Part shown: one piece after another, positions 36,412 through 46,319 of the stretch
How the letters are laid out: the number at the start of each line of letters is the position of its first letter
Position numbering within the stretch: the first letter of the stretch is position 1
From: Halomonas eurihalina
GTDB taxonomy: Bacteria; Pseudomonadota; Gammaproteobacteria; Pseudomonadales; Halomonadaceae
Assembly: GCF_008274785.1 (NCBI RefSeq)
Contig: NZ_VTPU01000005.1
Span: 124,001-188,000 of the forward strand
Length of the DNA: 64,000 nt
Direction of reading: 5' to 3'
The notes under the pieces: model-generated
The model's database searches: none
Seen by the model: the letters and a program-made list of their open reading frames with translations, nothing else
Told to the model about the DNA's origin: nothing
Translations under genes and position numbers: made by a program

Positions 36412-37590
36412 TCATCGCTCCTTGAGCAGGGTGCGCGCGTTGTAGAGGTTCATCAGCGCCGATACCACCAGGCTGATCAGCAGATAGACCGCCATGGTGA
36501 TGGCGACGATCTCGATGGCCTGCCCGGTCTGATTGAGGGCCGTTCCGGCGAACACCGCTACCAGGTCCGGATAGCCGATGGCAGTGGCCAGCGACGAGTT
36601 CTTGGTCAGGTTCAGATACTGGCTGGTGAGCTGCGGCACGATCACGCGCATCGCCTGGGGAATGACGATCTTGCGCAGGATCACGCCACCCGGCAGGCTA
36701 ATCGCCCGCGCCGCCTCGACCTGCCCCTGGGGCACCGACTGGATGCCCGAACGCACGATCTCGGCGATGAAGGAGGCCGTGTAGATCGACAGCGCCAGCC
36801 ACAGCGCCACCAGCTCGGGGATCACCGTCACCCCGCCCTTGAAATTGAACCCGGTCAGCGCCGGTACTTCCCAGGACAGCGGTCGTCCGGTGATCAGAAA
36901 GACCACCAACGGCAGGCCAATCAGGATCAGCGCGCCCAGGCGAAAAACCGGCAGGGCCTTGCCGGTGCGGGTCTGCCGACGCCGCGCATAGACGCTCAGC
37001 ACGACTACCACGATGACGGCCAGCAACAGTGCCCAGAGGGTCGCCGAGAATTCCGGCAACGGCTCGGGCGCCGGCACCACCAGTCCACGCACGTTGAGAA
37101 AGAAGGCTTCGAACAGCGACAGACTCTGGCGCGGGCTCGGCAGGGCCTGCAGGACCGCGAAATACCAGAACAGGATCTGCACCAGCAGCGGAATGTTGCG
37201 GAATATCTCGACATAGGCGGCGGCGAGCTTGGCCAGCAGCCAGTTGCTCGACAGCCGCGAGATGCCCACGGCGAAGCCGATGATGGTCGCCGCCACGATG
37301 CCCATGCCCGAGACCAGCAAGGTATTGAGCAGGCCGACCACGAAGGTGCGCGCATAGCTGCTGTCACCGCTGTAGTCGATCAGGGTCTGTGGAATGGAAA
37401 AGCCGGCGCGCTCCTGGAGAAAGCCGAAGCCCGTGGTGATGCCACGTGCCTCCAGGTTGGCCAGGGTGTTGGTCACGATCATGGCGATGAAGCCCAGCAG
37501 GGCCAGCAACAGGATCGCCTGGATCACCAACGCACGAACGGCGGGGTCACGCCATAGCGGCCCCCGTTCGGTAGAAGAAGAACGCTGCAT
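36412..37590 (-). CDS. aapQ: General amino acid ABC transporter permease AapQ-like
   Basis: A 392-aa inner-membrane permease. The EAA loop reads SGIQSVPQGQVEAARAISLP; VYLLISLVVSALMN and NARTLLKER close the chain. The long insert between the first helices matches AapQ. The chosen ATG at 37590 (MQRSSSTERG) follows a GAGG site; a GTG eight codons upstream is possible. Q and M permeases should form a heterodimer served by AapP and AapJ. Confidence 0.88.
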   Translation of the reverse strand: MQRSSSTERGPLWRDPAVRALVIQAILLLALLGFIAMIVTNTLANLEARGITTGFGFLQERAGFSIPQTLIDYSGDSSYARTFVVGLLNTLLVSGMGIVAATIIGFAVGISRLSSNWLLAKLAAAYVEIFRNIPLLVQILFWYFAVLQALPSPRQSLSLFEAFFLNVRGLVVPAPEPLPEFSATLWALLLAVIVVVVLSVYARRRQTRTGKALPVFRLGALILIGLPLVVFLITGRPLSWEVPALTGFNFKGGVTVIPELVALWLALSIYTASFIAEIVRSGIQSVPQGQVEAARAISLPGGVILRKIVIPQAMRVIVPQLTSQYLNLTKNSSLATAIGYPDLVAVFAGTALNQTGQAIEIVAITMAVYLLISLVVSALMNLYNARTLLKER

Positions 37591-37720
37591 GTCGAGCCTC
37601 GAACGGGATATCACGATCCGCCGCTACCCATCAGGGAGGGGAAACGGCGGATGCAGGAATCAGCCGGCCTGACGCGGCATGACCGTTACAACGACCCCGG
37701 CAACATGCCAAGGCCACCGG

Positions 37721-37745
37721 ATAGCCGCCATGCAAGGGCGGCTAT
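37721..37745 (-). terminator. Intergenic hairpin between aapJ and aapQ
   Basis: A perfect 9-bp stem ATAGCCGCC/GGCGGCTAT with a 7-base loop lies 43 bases after aapJ and lacks a U-run. Such hairpins often protect the 3' end of the abundant binding-protein message or partly stop transcription. The rest of 37615-37787 shows no gene. Confidence 0.5.
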
Positions 37746-37787
37746 CGCGCACGATCAGACCACGCAGGCCATATCCAGAGGATTGGC

Positions 37788-38816
37788 TCAGCGAACCGGC
37801 GGCGCGTAGAGAATGCCGCCCTCGTTCCACAGCGCGTTCATGCCACGGCTGATACCCAACGGCGAATCCTCGCCCACTGTGCGGGCGAACACTTCGCCGT
37901 AGTTACCTACCTGGGAGATGATGTTGTAGGCCCAGTCGTTGCCGAGACCGAGTTGCTCACCGTAGGTGCCGTCGACACCGAGCAGACGCGCCACCCCGGG
38001 ATTGGGCGGATCCTGTTTCATCTCGTCGACATTGTCGCTGTTCACGCCCATTTCCTCGGCGTTGACCATGGCGAAGATCGTCCACTTGATGATGTTGAAC
38101 CACTGGTCATCGCCCTGGCGCACCACCGGGCCCAGCGGCTCCTTGGAGATCAGCTCGGTGAGGATCTCGACGCTGTCCGGCTCCGGCAACTGCAGGCGCA
38201 GGGCACTGAGCTGGGAGGTATCGGAAGTCAGCACGTCACAGCGACCGCTGGCGAAGCCCTGGGCCGTCTGATCCGGGGTATCGAAGGTCACGGTTTTGAT
38301 ATCGATATTGCGGGAGGGGAAATAGTCCGCGAGGTTGAGTTCGTGGGTGGTGCCGGACTGGATGCAGATCGAGGCGCCGTTCAAGTCCTCGAGGCTCTCG
38401 ATGCCCAGCTCCTTGTCGACCATGAAGCCCTGGCCATCGTAGAAGGTGGTGGCGGTGAAATTCAGTCCCAGGGAGTTGTCCCGGGTCGCCGTCCAGGTGG
38501 TGTTGCGCGAGAGGACATCGATCTCGCCGGATTGCAGCGCGGTGAAACGCTCCTTGGCGGTCAGCGGAGTGAAAGCCACTTTTTCGGGATCGCCGAAGAT
38601 AGCCGAGGACACCGCACGGCAGGTCTCCACGTCCAGGCCTTGCCAGGTGCCGTCCTCGTCCGATGACGAGAAGCCAGCCAGCCCGACGTTGACACCACAG
38701 TGCAGCTCACCGCGTTCCTTGACCTCGTCCAGGGTCGCCGCCGAGGCGGAAGCAGCCGTTCCAAGCGACAGGGTGGCGAGGGATAGTGCCACCAGTGCCT
38801 TGTTGTTATTGCGCAT
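37788..38816 (-). CDS. aapJ: General amino acid ABC transporter substrate-binding protein AapJ-like
   Basis: The 342-aa periplasmic protein (signal peptide ~1-26, ASA-A) has the SBP_bac_3 fold: LHCGVNVGLAGFSS, GTWQGLDVETCRAVSSAIFG, FTPLTAKERFTALQSGEIDVLSRNTTWT, IQSGTTHELNLADYF and the C-terminal GLGNDWAYNIISQVGNYGE. This matches AapJ in length and motifs. The start MRNNNKAL has GGAG upstream; longer starts (38855) place extra residues before the signal peptide. As first gene it should be the most abundant product. Confidence 0.92.
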   Translation of the reverse strand: MRNNNKALVALSLATLSLGTAASASAATLDEVKERGELHCGVNVGLAGFSSSDEDGTWQGLDVETCRAVSSAIFGDPEKVAFTPLTAKERFTALQSGEIDVLSRNTTWTATRDNSLGLNFTATTFYDGQGFMVDKELGIESLEDLNGASICIQSGTTHELNLADYFPSRNIDIKTVTFDTPDQTAQGFASGRCDVLTSDTSQLSALRLQLPEPDSVEILTELISKEPLGPVVRQGDDQWFNIIKWTIFAMVNAEEMGVNSDNVDEMKQDPPNPGVARLLGVDGTYGEQLGLGNDWAYNIISQVGNYGEVFARTVGEDSPLGISRGMNALWNEGGILYAPPVR

Positions 38817-38939
38817 GACCAGAAACTCCATTGTTGTCTTGTAATGTGCATGCATCGCAATGCGACGCCTGCGAATTTAGCAACCCCCTCGTCATCGCGG
38901 CAACGCTGCCATTAAACGTTTGTCACGACAACGCCCCGC

Positions 38940-39836
38940 TCACTGCGCCTCCAGTTCGAGGCGGAGCCATTGGATCAACCGCTCGATCTCCCTGCCCGGC
39001 TCACCCGGCGGCAGCCACAGGCCGAGCCGGGCCGAGGTGTCGATGAAGCCCCAGGGCGCGACGAGACGCCCGGCCCGCAGGTCTTCCTCCACGAGATAGG
39101 CCGGCGCGATGGCAACGCCCAATCCCACCAGGGCCGCTTCCAGCATGTAGTTGAGGTGCTCGAACGATTGATCCTTGCGCACCTGCGTCACATCCAGCCC
39201 CTCTGCGGAAAACCAGCGCGGCCATGCCTGTTCCCGGGACTCGGTGTGCAACAGCGGCAACCCCAGCAATTCACTAGGGTCGGGCGCTGCCACCTCGATC
39301 AGCTCGGGCACCATGACGGGTCCGATGCGCTCCGGCGCCAGCTCGATCACCCGGGCGTCAGCCGGCCAGGGCGGCTCGGCAAACCGCATCACGGCGTCGA
39401 CATCGGCTCCCAGCGGCCACTTCTCGCCCTCATCGGCCGTGAGATGCAGGTTCAGGTCCGGGTACCGCGCCTTCAGGCGATGCAGACGCGGAATGAACCA
39501 GCGCGCCAGGAAGCTTCCCGAACACCCCAGCACGACGGGCGCTCCCGCCGCGCGCCGCCTCAGGTGGCCACAGGCATGGGTCAGCTGCTCGAAGGCCTGT
39601 GAGGTCGAGGCACGAAGATATTCCGCCTCCGCCGTCAGGACCAGCCCTCGTCCTTCGCGACGGAAAAGGCTCACCCCGAGTTGATCCTCAAGCTGGCGAA
39701 TCTGCCGGCTCACCGCTCCATGCGTGACATTTAGCGTCTCTGCCGCACGCGTCACGCTCAGTGTCCGGGCGACTTCATTGAAGGCCCTGAGGGCATTCAG
39801 CGATGGTAGTGACTGGCTCAACGCCTTCTCCATCAT
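38940..39836 (-). CDS. trpI: LysR-family regulator TrpI
   Basis: In pseudomonads TrpI activates the divergent trpBA genes in response to indoleglycerol phosphate. This ~298-aa LTTR has an HTH (ARTLSVTRAAETLNVTHGAVSRQIRQLED) of the GcvA/TrpI group and sits back-to-back with trpB across about 100 bases, which is the conserved TrpI arrangement. The name rests mainly on that context. Start: ATG at 39836 gives MMEKALSQSLP; a GTG five codons up is possible and no clear ribosome site decides it. Confidence 0.8.
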   Translation of the reverse strand: MMEKALSQSLPSLNALRAFNEVARTLSVTRAAETLNVTHGAVSRQIRQLEDQLGVSLFRREGRGLVLTAEAEYLRASTSQAFEQLTHACGHLRRRAAGAPVVLGCSGSFLARWFIPRLHRLKARYPDLNLHLTADEGEKWPLGADVDAVMRFAEPPWPADARVIELAPERIGPVMVPELIEVAAPDPSELLGLPLLHTESREQAWPRWFSAEGLDVTQVRKDQSFEHLNYMLEAALVGLGVAIAPAYLVEEDLRAGRLVAPWGFIDTSARLGLWLPPGEPGREIERLIQWLRLELEAQ

Positions 39837-39937
39837 GTCAGTTTTTCTCACATATTAGCGCATAATCATCGATTTTCACCGCCTCGTCGGCTGGCTAATC
39901 TGCATGCCACTACACCTGCCGCGAGAGAGTGATCGCC

Positions 39938-41170
39938 ATGGGCTTTTCCACACCGAGGCACGACCCCGTCCCCGATGCCAATGGCTGCTTCGGCCATTTC
40001 GGGGGCCGCTTCGTCGCCGAGACCCTGATGCCACTGACGCTCGACCTTCAGGCGCAATATGCGGCAGTGAAGGACAGCGCCTCATTTCGTGCCGAACTGG
40101 CTGCCTTGCAGCGGGACTTCGTCGGCCGTCAAAGTCCCCTGTATTTCGCCGAGCGCCTGACCGAGCGACTGCAGGGCGCGACGATCTACCTCAAGCGCGA
40201 AGACCTGATGCACACCGGCGCACACAAGATCAACAACTGCCTGGGCCAGCTGCTGCTCGCCCGGCACATGGGCAAGCGACGGATCATCGCCGAAACCGGT
40301 GCCGGCATGCACGGCGTGGCGACAGCCACCGTGGCGGCCCGCTTCGGGATGGACTGCACCGTCTACATGGGCAGCGCCGACATCGACCGCCAGCGTCCCA
40401 ATGTAGAGCGCATGCAACTGCTCGGTGCCGAGATCGTGCCGGTGAGTCACGGTACGGGCACCTTGAAGGATGCGATGAACGAGGCGATGCGCGACTGGAC
40501 CACCAATGTGGCCTCCACCTTCTATGTCATCGGCACCGTGGCCGGCCCCCATCCGTATCCGAGCCTGGTCCGGGATTTCCAGTCCGTCATCGGCCAGGAG
40601 GTTCGCGAGCAAATGCTCGAACGGGAAGGACGGCCGCCCGATTCCCTGCTGGCCTGCATCGGTGGCGGCTCGAATGCCATGGGTCTCTTCCACCCCTTCG
40701 TGCACGAGCCCGACGTACGCCTGATCGGCGTGGAAGCGGCCGGCCAGGGCCTCGAGACCGGCCGGCATGCCGCCAGCCTGCAGGGCGGCGCGCCCGGTGT
40801 CCTGCACGGCAATCGCACCTACCTGTTGCAGTCCGAAGAGGGGCAGATCGTCGATGCCCATTCCATCTCGGCCGGGCTCGATTATCCGGGCATCGGCCCG
40901 GAGCATGCCTGGCTGCACGAGACGGGACGCGGCGAGTATGTCGCCGTCACCGATGACGAAGCGGTCGACGCCTTCCATACCCTCTGCCGGCTGGAAGGGA
41001 TCATTCCCGCCCTGGAGTCCTCCCATGCCATTGCCCACGCCATCAAGCTGGCGCCGACATTGCCGCGCTCGCACCGCATGGTGATCAACCTGAGCGGACG
41101 CGGCGACAAGGACATGGCGAGCGTCGCCGACTACATGACCGCCAAGCCCAACGACCGAGGAACGCAATGA
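39938..41170 (+). CDS. trpB: Tryptophan synthase beta chain TrpB
   Basis: TrpB condenses indole with serine. The 410-aa PLP enzyme shows [17 protein letters not shown] at the N-terminus, the PLP lysine K97 in [23 protein letters not shown], the phosphate-binding [13 protein letters not shown] and the C-terminal [10 protein letters not shown]. The chosen ATG gives [10 protein letters not shown]; a GTG three codons earlier is an alternative. It overlaps trpA by four bases and is divergent from trpI. Confidence 0.96.
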   Translation: MGFSTPRHDPVPDANGCFGHFGGRFVAETLMPLTLDLQAQYAAVKDSASFRAELAALQRDFVGRQSPLYFAERLTERLQGATIYLKREDLMHTGAHKINNCLGQLLLARHMGKRRIIAETGAGMHGVATATVAARFGMDCTVYMGSADIDRQRPNVERMQLLGAEIVPVSHGTGTLKDAMNEAMRDWTTNVASTFYVIGTVAGPHPYPSLVRDFQSVIGQEVREQMLEREGRPPDSLLACIGGGSNAMGLFHPFVHEPDVRLIGVEAAGQGLETGRHAASLQGGAPGVLHGNRTYLLQSEEGQIVDAHSISAGLDYPGIGPEHAWLHETGRGEYVAVTDDEAVDAFHTLCRLEGIIPALESSHAIAHAIKLAPTLPRSHRMVINLSGRGDKDMASVADYMTAKPNDRGTQ

Positions 41171-41988
41171 TGGCTCCCACGCGAAACCGCATCGCGCGCC
41201 GCTTCACCGAGCTCCAGGCGGCCGATCGCGCCGGGCTCGTCACCTTCATCAGCGCCGGCGACCCCGATTACGACACCAGCCTCGACACCCTGCTGGGCCT
41301 GCCGGCGGCCGGTGCTGATATCATCGAGCTGGGCATGCCATTCAGCGACCCGATGGCCGACGGGCCGTCGATCCAGCAAGCCTCCCAGCGCGCGCTCCAG
41401 GGCGGGCAGGACATGCACAAGACCCTGGCCATGGTCCGTGCCTTTCGCGAGCACGACAACGAGACGCCATTGGTGCTGATGGGCTATTACAACCCGATCC
41501 ATCGCCTGGGCGTGGCGCCTTTCCTGGCGTTGGCGTCCGCTGCCGGTGTCGATGGGCTGATCGTGGTCGATCTGCCGCCGGAACATGACGAGGAGATCCG
41601 CCGGCCGGCACGGGAACACGACCTGCACGTCATCCGGCTGGCCACGCCAACCACCGACGAATGCCGCCTGCCGCGGGTCCTGCAGGATGCCACCGGCTTT
41701 CTCTATTACGTCTCCGGCACCGGCGTGACCGGCGCGACCCAGGCCAGCCCGGAACGGATCGAGGCCCAGTTGAGCCGGATCCGCCAGAAGACCGAACTGC
41801 CGATCGGTGTCGGCTTCGGCATCCGCACGCCCGACCAGGCGCGATGCATCGCCGAATTCGCCGATGCCGTCGTGGTCGGCTCCGCGCTGACCGACTGCTT
41901 CCAGCAAGCCGAGCGACCGGCCGACGGTAAGCGAGCCGTGCTGGAGCGGGTCCGCTCGCTGGCCGCGGCCATCGCCGAAGCACGTTGA
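41167..41988 (+). CDS. trpA: Tryptophan synthase alpha chain TrpA
   Basis: TrpA cleaves indole-3-glycerol phosphate and passes indole to TrpB. The 273-aa TIM barrel carries the catalytic pair E54 ([13 protein letters not shown]) and D65 (MADGPSIQ), VLMGYYNPI, and the phosphate loop [12 protein letters not shown]. The two adjacent ATGs at 41167 and 41170 are equivalent candidates; the first overlaps the trpB stop. Fusion or truncation is not seen. Confidence 0.96.
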   Translation: MMAPTRNRIARRFTELQAADRAGLVTFISAGDPDYDTSLDTLLGLPAAGADIIELGMPFSDPMADGPSIQQASQRALQGGQDMHKTLAMVRAFREHDNETPLVLMGYYNPIHRLGVAPFLALASAAGVDGLIVVDLPPEHDEEIRRPAREHDLHVIRLATPTTDECRLPRVLQDATGFLYYVSGTGVTGATQASPERIEAQLSRIRQKTELPIGVGFGIRTPDQARCIAEFADAVVVGSALTDCFQQAERPADGKRAVLERVRSLAAAIAEAR

Positions 41989-42121
41989 ACCACGGCCGTT
42001 GAGTCAGACGAGTGGCGGCGGATCGTGCACCTCTACGCCGGCCCTGCGAGGTGCGTTGAGCCACCGGACAGCCGGGTGGGCGACATGCTAGCCTGCGCGG
42101 ATCACGGTTGTGGAATATCCC

Positions 42122-42730
42122 ATGCGTCTTGTCACCATCCTCGCGAGCGGGCTGCTGCCGCTCGCCGCCCTGTTCGTCACCCCGACCCAGGCCACCAGTT
42201 TCAACACCGGCGATGTCCAGGCCCATGGCAACTGGCACTCGCTGAGCCTGGCCCTGGGCGGAGAACGCCACGTTCGGGCCATCGAGCAACACAGCTACGA
42301 CGACAGCGTGTTCAGCATCAACGCCACGCCCGGCGCCTGCGCCCATCCCTGGATGGAAATTCGCGTAGCGCTCGGCAAGCTCCAACCCCGCAGCACCACC
42401 TGGGACCAAGTGCCGGTGGACGTGCTGATCGACCGCGACGATGTCCACAGCGGCGAGGCCGCCTTCATCACCGAGCGCGGCGACGATGGCTTCTACGTGC
42501 GCCTGTCGATGCCGGACACCGATGCCCTGCTCGACGATATGCGTCACGGCGAGACACTGCGCCTGCGCATCCACCGAGCTGAGGAGGACTACTGGTTCAT
42601 GGTCTTCAGCTTGAACGGTGCCGACCAGGCACTGGCCCGCATGAGCCGCCTGTGCGAGACGCCGCCCTCAAGCCCAAAAGACAACGCCCCCGCCGGTAAT
42701 CCGACGAGGGCGTCATCCGCCACGGGATGA
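42122..42730 (+). CDS. Predicted secreted protein of unknown function
   Basis: A 202-aa protein with a clear signal peptide (residues 1-24, ending TQA-T). The mature part is probably beta-rich (NWHSLSLALGGERHVRAIEQ, AFITERGDDGFYVRLSM) with two cysteines, perhaps one disulfide. I do not recognise a family. The last ~20 residues (SSPKDNAPAGNPTRASSATG) are encoded within the terminator of the convergent ahpF gene and look like low-complexity read-on. Start: ATG at 42122; an in-frame GTG at 42110 is less likely. Confidence 0.6.
   Translation: MRLVTILASGLLPLAALFVTPTQATSFNTGDVQAHGNWHSLSLALGGERHVRAIEQHSYDDSVFSINATPGACAHPWMEIRVALGKLQPRSTTWDQVPVDVLIDRDDVHSGEAAFITERGDDGFYVRLSMPDTDALLDDMRHGETLRLRIHRAEEDYWFMVFSLNGADQALARMSRLCETPPSSPKDNAPAGNPTRASSATG
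42684..42713 (-). terminator. Terminator of ahpF
   Basis: In minus-strand RNA ACGCCCUCGUCG pairs with CGGCGGGGGCGU through 12 pairs (two G-U), closing a 6-base loop, followed by TGTCTTTTG. It lies inside the 3' end of the convergent secreted-protein gene. Confidence 0.7.
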
Positions 42731-42745
42731 TGGCTTGGCTAGGTG

Positions 42746-44302
42746 TTACTGGCGAATCAAGTAGTCGAAGGCCCCCAGCGCTGCCCGCGAGCCTTCGCCC
42801 AGCGAGATGACGATCTGCTTGTAGGGCACGGTGGTCACGTCGCCGGCGGCGAAGATGCCCGGTACCGAGGTCATGCCGCGCTCGTCGGTGATGATCTCGC
42901 CATGCGCGGAAAGCTCGATGGGCGAACCGCGCAGCCACTCGGTGTTCGGCACCAGGCCGATCTGCACGAAGACGCCTTCCAGCTCGATATCGCGAAGCTC
43001 ACCGCTGGCGCGCTCCTCATAGGTGAGGCCGGAAACCTTCGCCCCATCGCCATTGATCTGGGTCGTCCGCGCGCCCTTGATGATCTCGACATTGGGCAGG
43101 CTGGCGAGCTTGTTCTGCAGAACCTCGTCGGCGCGCAGCTCGTCCATGAACTCGATCAGGATGACTTCCTTGACCAGGCCGGCCAGGTCGATGGCCGCCT
43201 CGACGCCGGAGTTGCCGCCGCCGATCACCGCCACGCGCTTGCCCTTGAACAGCGGGCCGTCGCAGTGCGGGCAGTAGGCCACGCCCTTGTTGCGATACTC
43301 GGCCTCGCCGGGCACGTTCATTTCCCGCCAGCGGGCGCCGGTGGCCAGCACCAGGGTACGGCTCTTGAGACTCGCGCCCGAGGCAAAACGCACCTCGTGC
43401 TCAGCGCCGGGCTCGCTGGCGGGTACCAGCTCGACGGCCTGCTGGAGGTTCATGATGTCGACGTCGTACTGCTTGACGTGCTCTTCCAGCGCCGCGGCCA
43501 GCTTGGGGCCTTCGGTATAGGGCACCGAGATCAGGTTTTCGATGCCCAGGGTGTCGAGCACCTGGCCGCCGAAACGCTCGGCAGCGACGCCGGTGCGAAT
43601 GCCCTTGCGCGCCGCATAGACGGCCGCCGCGGCACCCGCCGGGCCACCGCCCACGGTCAGCAGGTCGAAGGCCGGCATGGCGTTGAGTTTCTCCGCCTCG
43701 CGCTCCTGGGCGCCGGTGTCCACCTTGGCCAGGATCTGCTCGAGGCTCATGCGGCCCTGATCGAAGGGCTCGCCATTGAGGAAGATGCCGGGTACCGACA
43801 TCACCTCGCGGGCCTCGACCTCGTCCTTGAACAGGGCGCCATCGATGGCCACGTGGCTGATGCCGGGGTTGAGAACCGCCATCAGGTTCAGCGCCTGCAC
43901 CACGTCCGGGCAGTTCTGGCAGGACTGCGAGAAATAGGTTTCGAAGTGCAGGCCCTCAGGCAACGCCTTGATCTGCTCGATCGTCTCGTCGCTCGCCTTC
44001 GGTGGGTGTCCGCCCACCTGCAGCAGTGCCAGGACCAGCGAGGTAAATTCGTGGCCCATGGGAATGCCGGCGAACACCACGCCGGTGGACTCCCCCTCGC
44101 GGTACAGGGCGAAGGACGGCGCACGGGCGTCGTCGCCATCCTCGCGCAGGCTAATCTTGTCGCTCAGACCCGCGACTTCCTGCAGCAAGGTGTGCAGTTC
44201 TCGGGACTTGTCGCCGTCATCGAGAGTGGCGACGATCTCGAATGGCCGCGTGACCTTCTGGAGATAGGCATTGAGCTGGGATTTCAGATTGTCGTCCAAC
44301 AT
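42746..44302 (-). CDS. ahpF: Alkyl hydroperoxide reductase subunit F
   Basis: AhpF passes electrons from NADH through FAD and two disulfides to AhpC. The 518-aa flavoprotein has an N-terminal double-thioredoxin domain with C128-Q-N-C131, an FAD fold beginning [21 protein letters not shown], the active CPHC pair (C344/C347) and an NAD fold [18 protein letters not shown]. The start [14 protein letters not shown] is canonical; a start ten codons upstream is not needed. It lies 151 bases after ahpC, with a hairpin between. Confidence 0.95.
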   Translation of the reverse strand: MLDDNLKSQLNAYLQKVTRPFEIVATLDDGDKSRELHTLLQEVAGLSDKISLREDGDDARAPSFALYREGESTGVVFAGIPMGHEFTSLVLALLQVGGHPPKASDETIEQIKALPEGLHFETYFSQSCQNCPDVVQALNLMAVLNPGISHVAIDGALFKDEVEAREVMSVPGIFLNGEPFDQGRMSLEQILAKVDTGAQEREAEKLNAMPAFDLLTVGGGPAGAAAAVYAARKGIRTGVAAERFGGQVLDTLGIENLISVPYTEGPKLAAALEEHVKQYDVDIMNLQQAVELVPASEPGAEHEVRFASGASLKSRTLVLATGARWREMNVPGEAEYRNKGVAYCPHCDGPLFKGKRVAVIGGGNSGVEAAIDLAGLVKEVILIEFMDELRADEVLQNKLASLPNVEIIKGARTTQINGDGAKVSGLTYEERASGELRDIELEGVFVQIGLVPNTEWLRGSPIELSAHGEIITDERGMTSVPGIFAAGDVTTVPYKQIVISLGEGSRAALGAFDYLIRQ

Positions 44303-44406
44303 AACGGCGATATCCTCGTCGCGGATCATCAAGACGCAACTCGCCCTTCACGCTCGCGGGGGCGGGGGCGGGGCGGCGCGTCCTGCATGAAATTCGGCTG
44401 AGAGAA

Positions 44407-44425
44407 GCCCGGGCGACGCCCGGGC
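44407..44425 (-). terminator. ahpC-ahpF intergenic hairpin
   Basis: An 8-bp perfect stem GCCCGGGC around a 3-base loop is followed on the minus strand by TTCTCTC. It follows ahpC by about 30 bases and likely lets only part of the transcription continue into ahpF. Confidence 0.6.
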
Positions 44426-44453
44426 TCATCAGGAAGGTGTCGGCAGGGCTTAC

Positions 44454-45017
44454 TTAGATCTTGCCGACCAGGTCCAGGGACGGCGCCAGGGTCTCTTCGC
44501 CTTCTTCCCACTTGGCCGGGCAGACTTCGTTGGGGTTGGCACGCACGTACTGGGCGGCCTTGACCTTGCGCAGCAGCTCCTCGGCGTTACGGCCGATGTT
44601 GCCGGCGTTCAGCTCGATGATCTGGATCTTGCCATCGGGGTCGACGACGAAAGTGCCACGGTCAGCGACGCCGTCTTCCTCGATCAGCACGTCGAAGTTG
44701 CGAGACACGACGTGAGTCGGGTCGGCCAGCATCGGGTACTGCAACTTGCCGATGGTCTCGGAGCTGTCGTGCCAGGCCTTGTGGGTGAAGTGGGTGTCGG
44801 TGGAGACACTGTAGATTTCCACGCCCAGCTTCTTGAACTCTTCGTAGTTGTCGGCCAGATCGCCCAGCTCGGTGGGGCAGACGAAAGTGAAGTCGGCCGG
44901 ATAGAAGAAGAAGATGCTCCACTGGCCCTTCAGGCTCTCATCGGTAACGTCGACGAATTCGCCGTTGTGATAAGCGGTGGCCTTGAACGGCAGGACTTCG
45001 GTATTGAGCAGTGACAT
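44454..45017 (-). CDS. ahpC: Peroxiredoxin AhpC
   Basis: AhpC reduces H2O2 and organic hydroperoxides. The 187-aa typical 2-Cys peroxiredoxin has the peroxidatic C47 in [18 protein letters not shown] and the resolving C166 in [13 protein letters not shown]. The GGLG-type helix and C-terminal YF motif are replaced by [11 protein letters not shown], the usual bacterial form. An AGGAGC site precedes the ATG. It pairs with ahpF downstream and is probably induced by OxyR. Confidence 0.96.
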   Translation of the reverse strand: MSLLNTEVLPFKATAYHNGEFVDVTDESLKGQWSIFFFYPADFTFVCPTELGDLADNYEEFKKLGVEIYSVSTDTHFTHKAWHDSSETIGKLQYPMLADPTHVVSRNFDVLIEEDGVADRGTFVVDPDGKIQIIELNAGNIGRNAEELLRKVKAAQYVRANPNEVCPAKWEEGEETLAPSLDLVGKI

Positions 45018-45326
45018 CGATGATGCTCCTTGCTGTCGTGGATAATCGGGTTAAGACAGCGCCTAGGATATCTACCAAGGTCTTATAGGGTAAATTGAAC
45101 TCTCTGATCCAACCGATAGGGGTTTTCTAAGAACCAGCCGACCCTGATAACGGCGCCTGACCGGGGCAACCGTGCAGGCGGGCATGGCCGCTCATCGCGC
45201 ATGAGGCGTCACATGAAGAAGAGAAGAAAGGGGCCGGCGCCCTCCTGGTGTTACCCGAAAAGGTCACCGGGCAAGGCGCGCTAGCGAAGCTGTGGCTCGC
45301 CGGAGGGAACCTTGAGCCGACAGGGC
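45018..45326 (-). promoter_or_regulatory. ahpC upstream region with candidate promoter
   Basis: On the minus strand a possible promoter reads TTGGAT, 19 bases, TATAAG, near 45085-45115. The A/T-rich block 45055-45135 contains ATAG/CTAT-like elements that could make an OxyR site, but I cannot define one. The rest of the 309-base stretch holds no gene I can support. Confidence 0.35.
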
Positions 45327-45470
45327 TCAGATGTAGGCATAGGGCATGCGGGACTGAAAGCCGCGATAGGCGCTCTCGGTCATGGTTTCCAGCAAACGGT
45401 AGGCCATCTTGCCGAAGCGCTTGAGCAGGGGCATGCGGTCGGTACGTTCAACAACCTTGGTAGTCGTCAT
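45327..45470 (-). CDS. Small basic protein of unknown function (47 aa)
   Basis: A short ORF reads MTTTKVVERTDRMPLLKRFG, continues as an amphipathic helix (KMAYRLLETMTESAYRGFQ) and ends SRMPYAYI. Lysine and arginine prevail. Support comes from a good promoter immediately upstream (TATAAT at 45507-45512, minus strand) and GC-typical codon use. It resembles the small DUF1127-like basic proteins in size and charge, but I do not assign it. It stands alone. Confidence 0.55.
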   Translation of the reverse strand: MTTTKVVERTDRMPLLKRFGKMAYRLLETMTESAYRGFQSRMPYAYI

Positions 45471-45508
45471 GACAGTCGAACCTGTGCGTTGAGGAATGTA
45501 CTGGGCAT

Positions 45509-45536
45509 TATACCTTGGTCTATATACTTTGGTCTA
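45509..45536 (-). promoter_or_regulatory. Promoter with tandem 14-bp operator-like repeat
   Basis: TATAC(C/T)TTGGTCTA occurs twice back-to-back (45509-45522 and 45523-45536, one mismatch). Read on the minus strand, a perfect -10 TATAAT (45507-45512) overlaps the first copy and a -35-like TAGACC (45531-45536, 18-bp spacing) lies in the second. The layout fits a repressor or activator binding side by side over the promoter of the 47-aa gene. Confidence 0.6.
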
Positions 45537-45575
45537 ATTACCTACCTATCCCTCACGACATGGCTCGCATCAGGG

Positions 45576-45614
45576 CGGCCCGCACCGATATCCGAAGACC
45601 TCCCGTGCGGGCCG
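45576..45614 (-). terminator. Hairpin downstream of the DJ-1/PfpI gene
   Basis: A perfect 10-bp stem CGGCCCGCAC/GTGCGGGCCG with a 19-base loop starts 15 bases past the DJ-1 family stop codon. There is no clear U-run on the minus strand, so it is a moderate candidate. Confidence 0.5.
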
Positions 45615-45629
45615 TTTCCCGATACCGGA

Positions 45630-46319
45630 TCAGCTCGAGGACACGAGCAGGTCGCGCAGCGCTTCCCCGACGCCGGTGGCCGATTGCGGATTCTGTCCCG
45701 TCACCAGCCGGCCGTCGGTGATCACCTGGGCCGTCCAGTCAGCAGCGGGGTGCAACTTCGCCCCACGCTCGGCAAGCGTCGATTCCAGCAGGAAGGGCAC
45801 GACGTCGGTGAGTCCGACCGCTTCTTCCTCGGCATCGGTGAAGGCCGCGACGTCCCGGCCGGCCACCAGATGAGTGCCGTCCGAGAGGGTCACGTTCACC
45901 AGGGCCGCGGGGCCATGGCAGACCGCTCCTACCACGCCGCCACGCTCCCAGATCGCTCGGGTCTTGTCGTGCACGGCGGTGCTGTCGGGAAAGTCCCACA
46001 CGGCGCCATGCCCACCGGCGAAGAAGATCGTCGAGTAATTAGCGGGGTCGATCTCGGCAAGCACCTTGGTATGGCGGAGCCGTTCGCGGAAATCGGCATC
46101 GTTCCAGTAACGGGCGTTCGTCTCGTCCTCGAGATCGAAGCCATCCACGGGCGGTTCACCGCCCTGAATGGAAGCGAAATCCACCGGGATGCCTGCCGCC
46201 TCGAACACCGCCAGCGGATGCGTGACCTCGGACAGGAAGAACCCGGTCGGATCACCGCCCTCGCCCTTGGTGCCATGGCTGGTCATCACGATGAGAATCG
46301 GTTGGATCGCGTTACTCAT
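45630..46319 (-). CDS. DJ-1/PfpI family protein, Hsp31-like
   Basis: The 229-aa protein has the class I amidotransferase-like fold with the nucleophile elbow C134-H135 in GAVCHGPAALVN and an upstream glutamate E31 (GFFLSEVTHPLAVFE). The IQGGEPPVDGFDLED and FFAGGHGAVWDFPDS segments match the Hsp31/glyoxalase III-type subgroup, which removes methylglyoxal or acts as a stress chaperone. The Asp/Glu third member of the triad is not identified. It is a single gene. Confidence 0.85.
   Translation of the reverse strand: MSNAIQPILIVMTSHGTKGEGGDPTGFFLSEVTHPLAVFEAAGIPVDFASIQGGEPPVDGFDLEDETNARYWNDADFRERLRHTKVLAEIDPANYSTIFFAGGHGAVWDFPDSTAVHDKTRAIWERGGVVGAVCHGPAALVNVTLSDGTHLVAGRDVAAFTDAEEEAVGLTDVVPFLLESTLAERGAKLHPAADWTAQVITDGRLVTGQNPQSATGVGEALRDLLVSSS

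Noticed and set aside
42743..44401. 552-codon plus-strand frame opposite ahpF
   Set aside because: Mirror of ahpF codons, with no ribosome site or domain.
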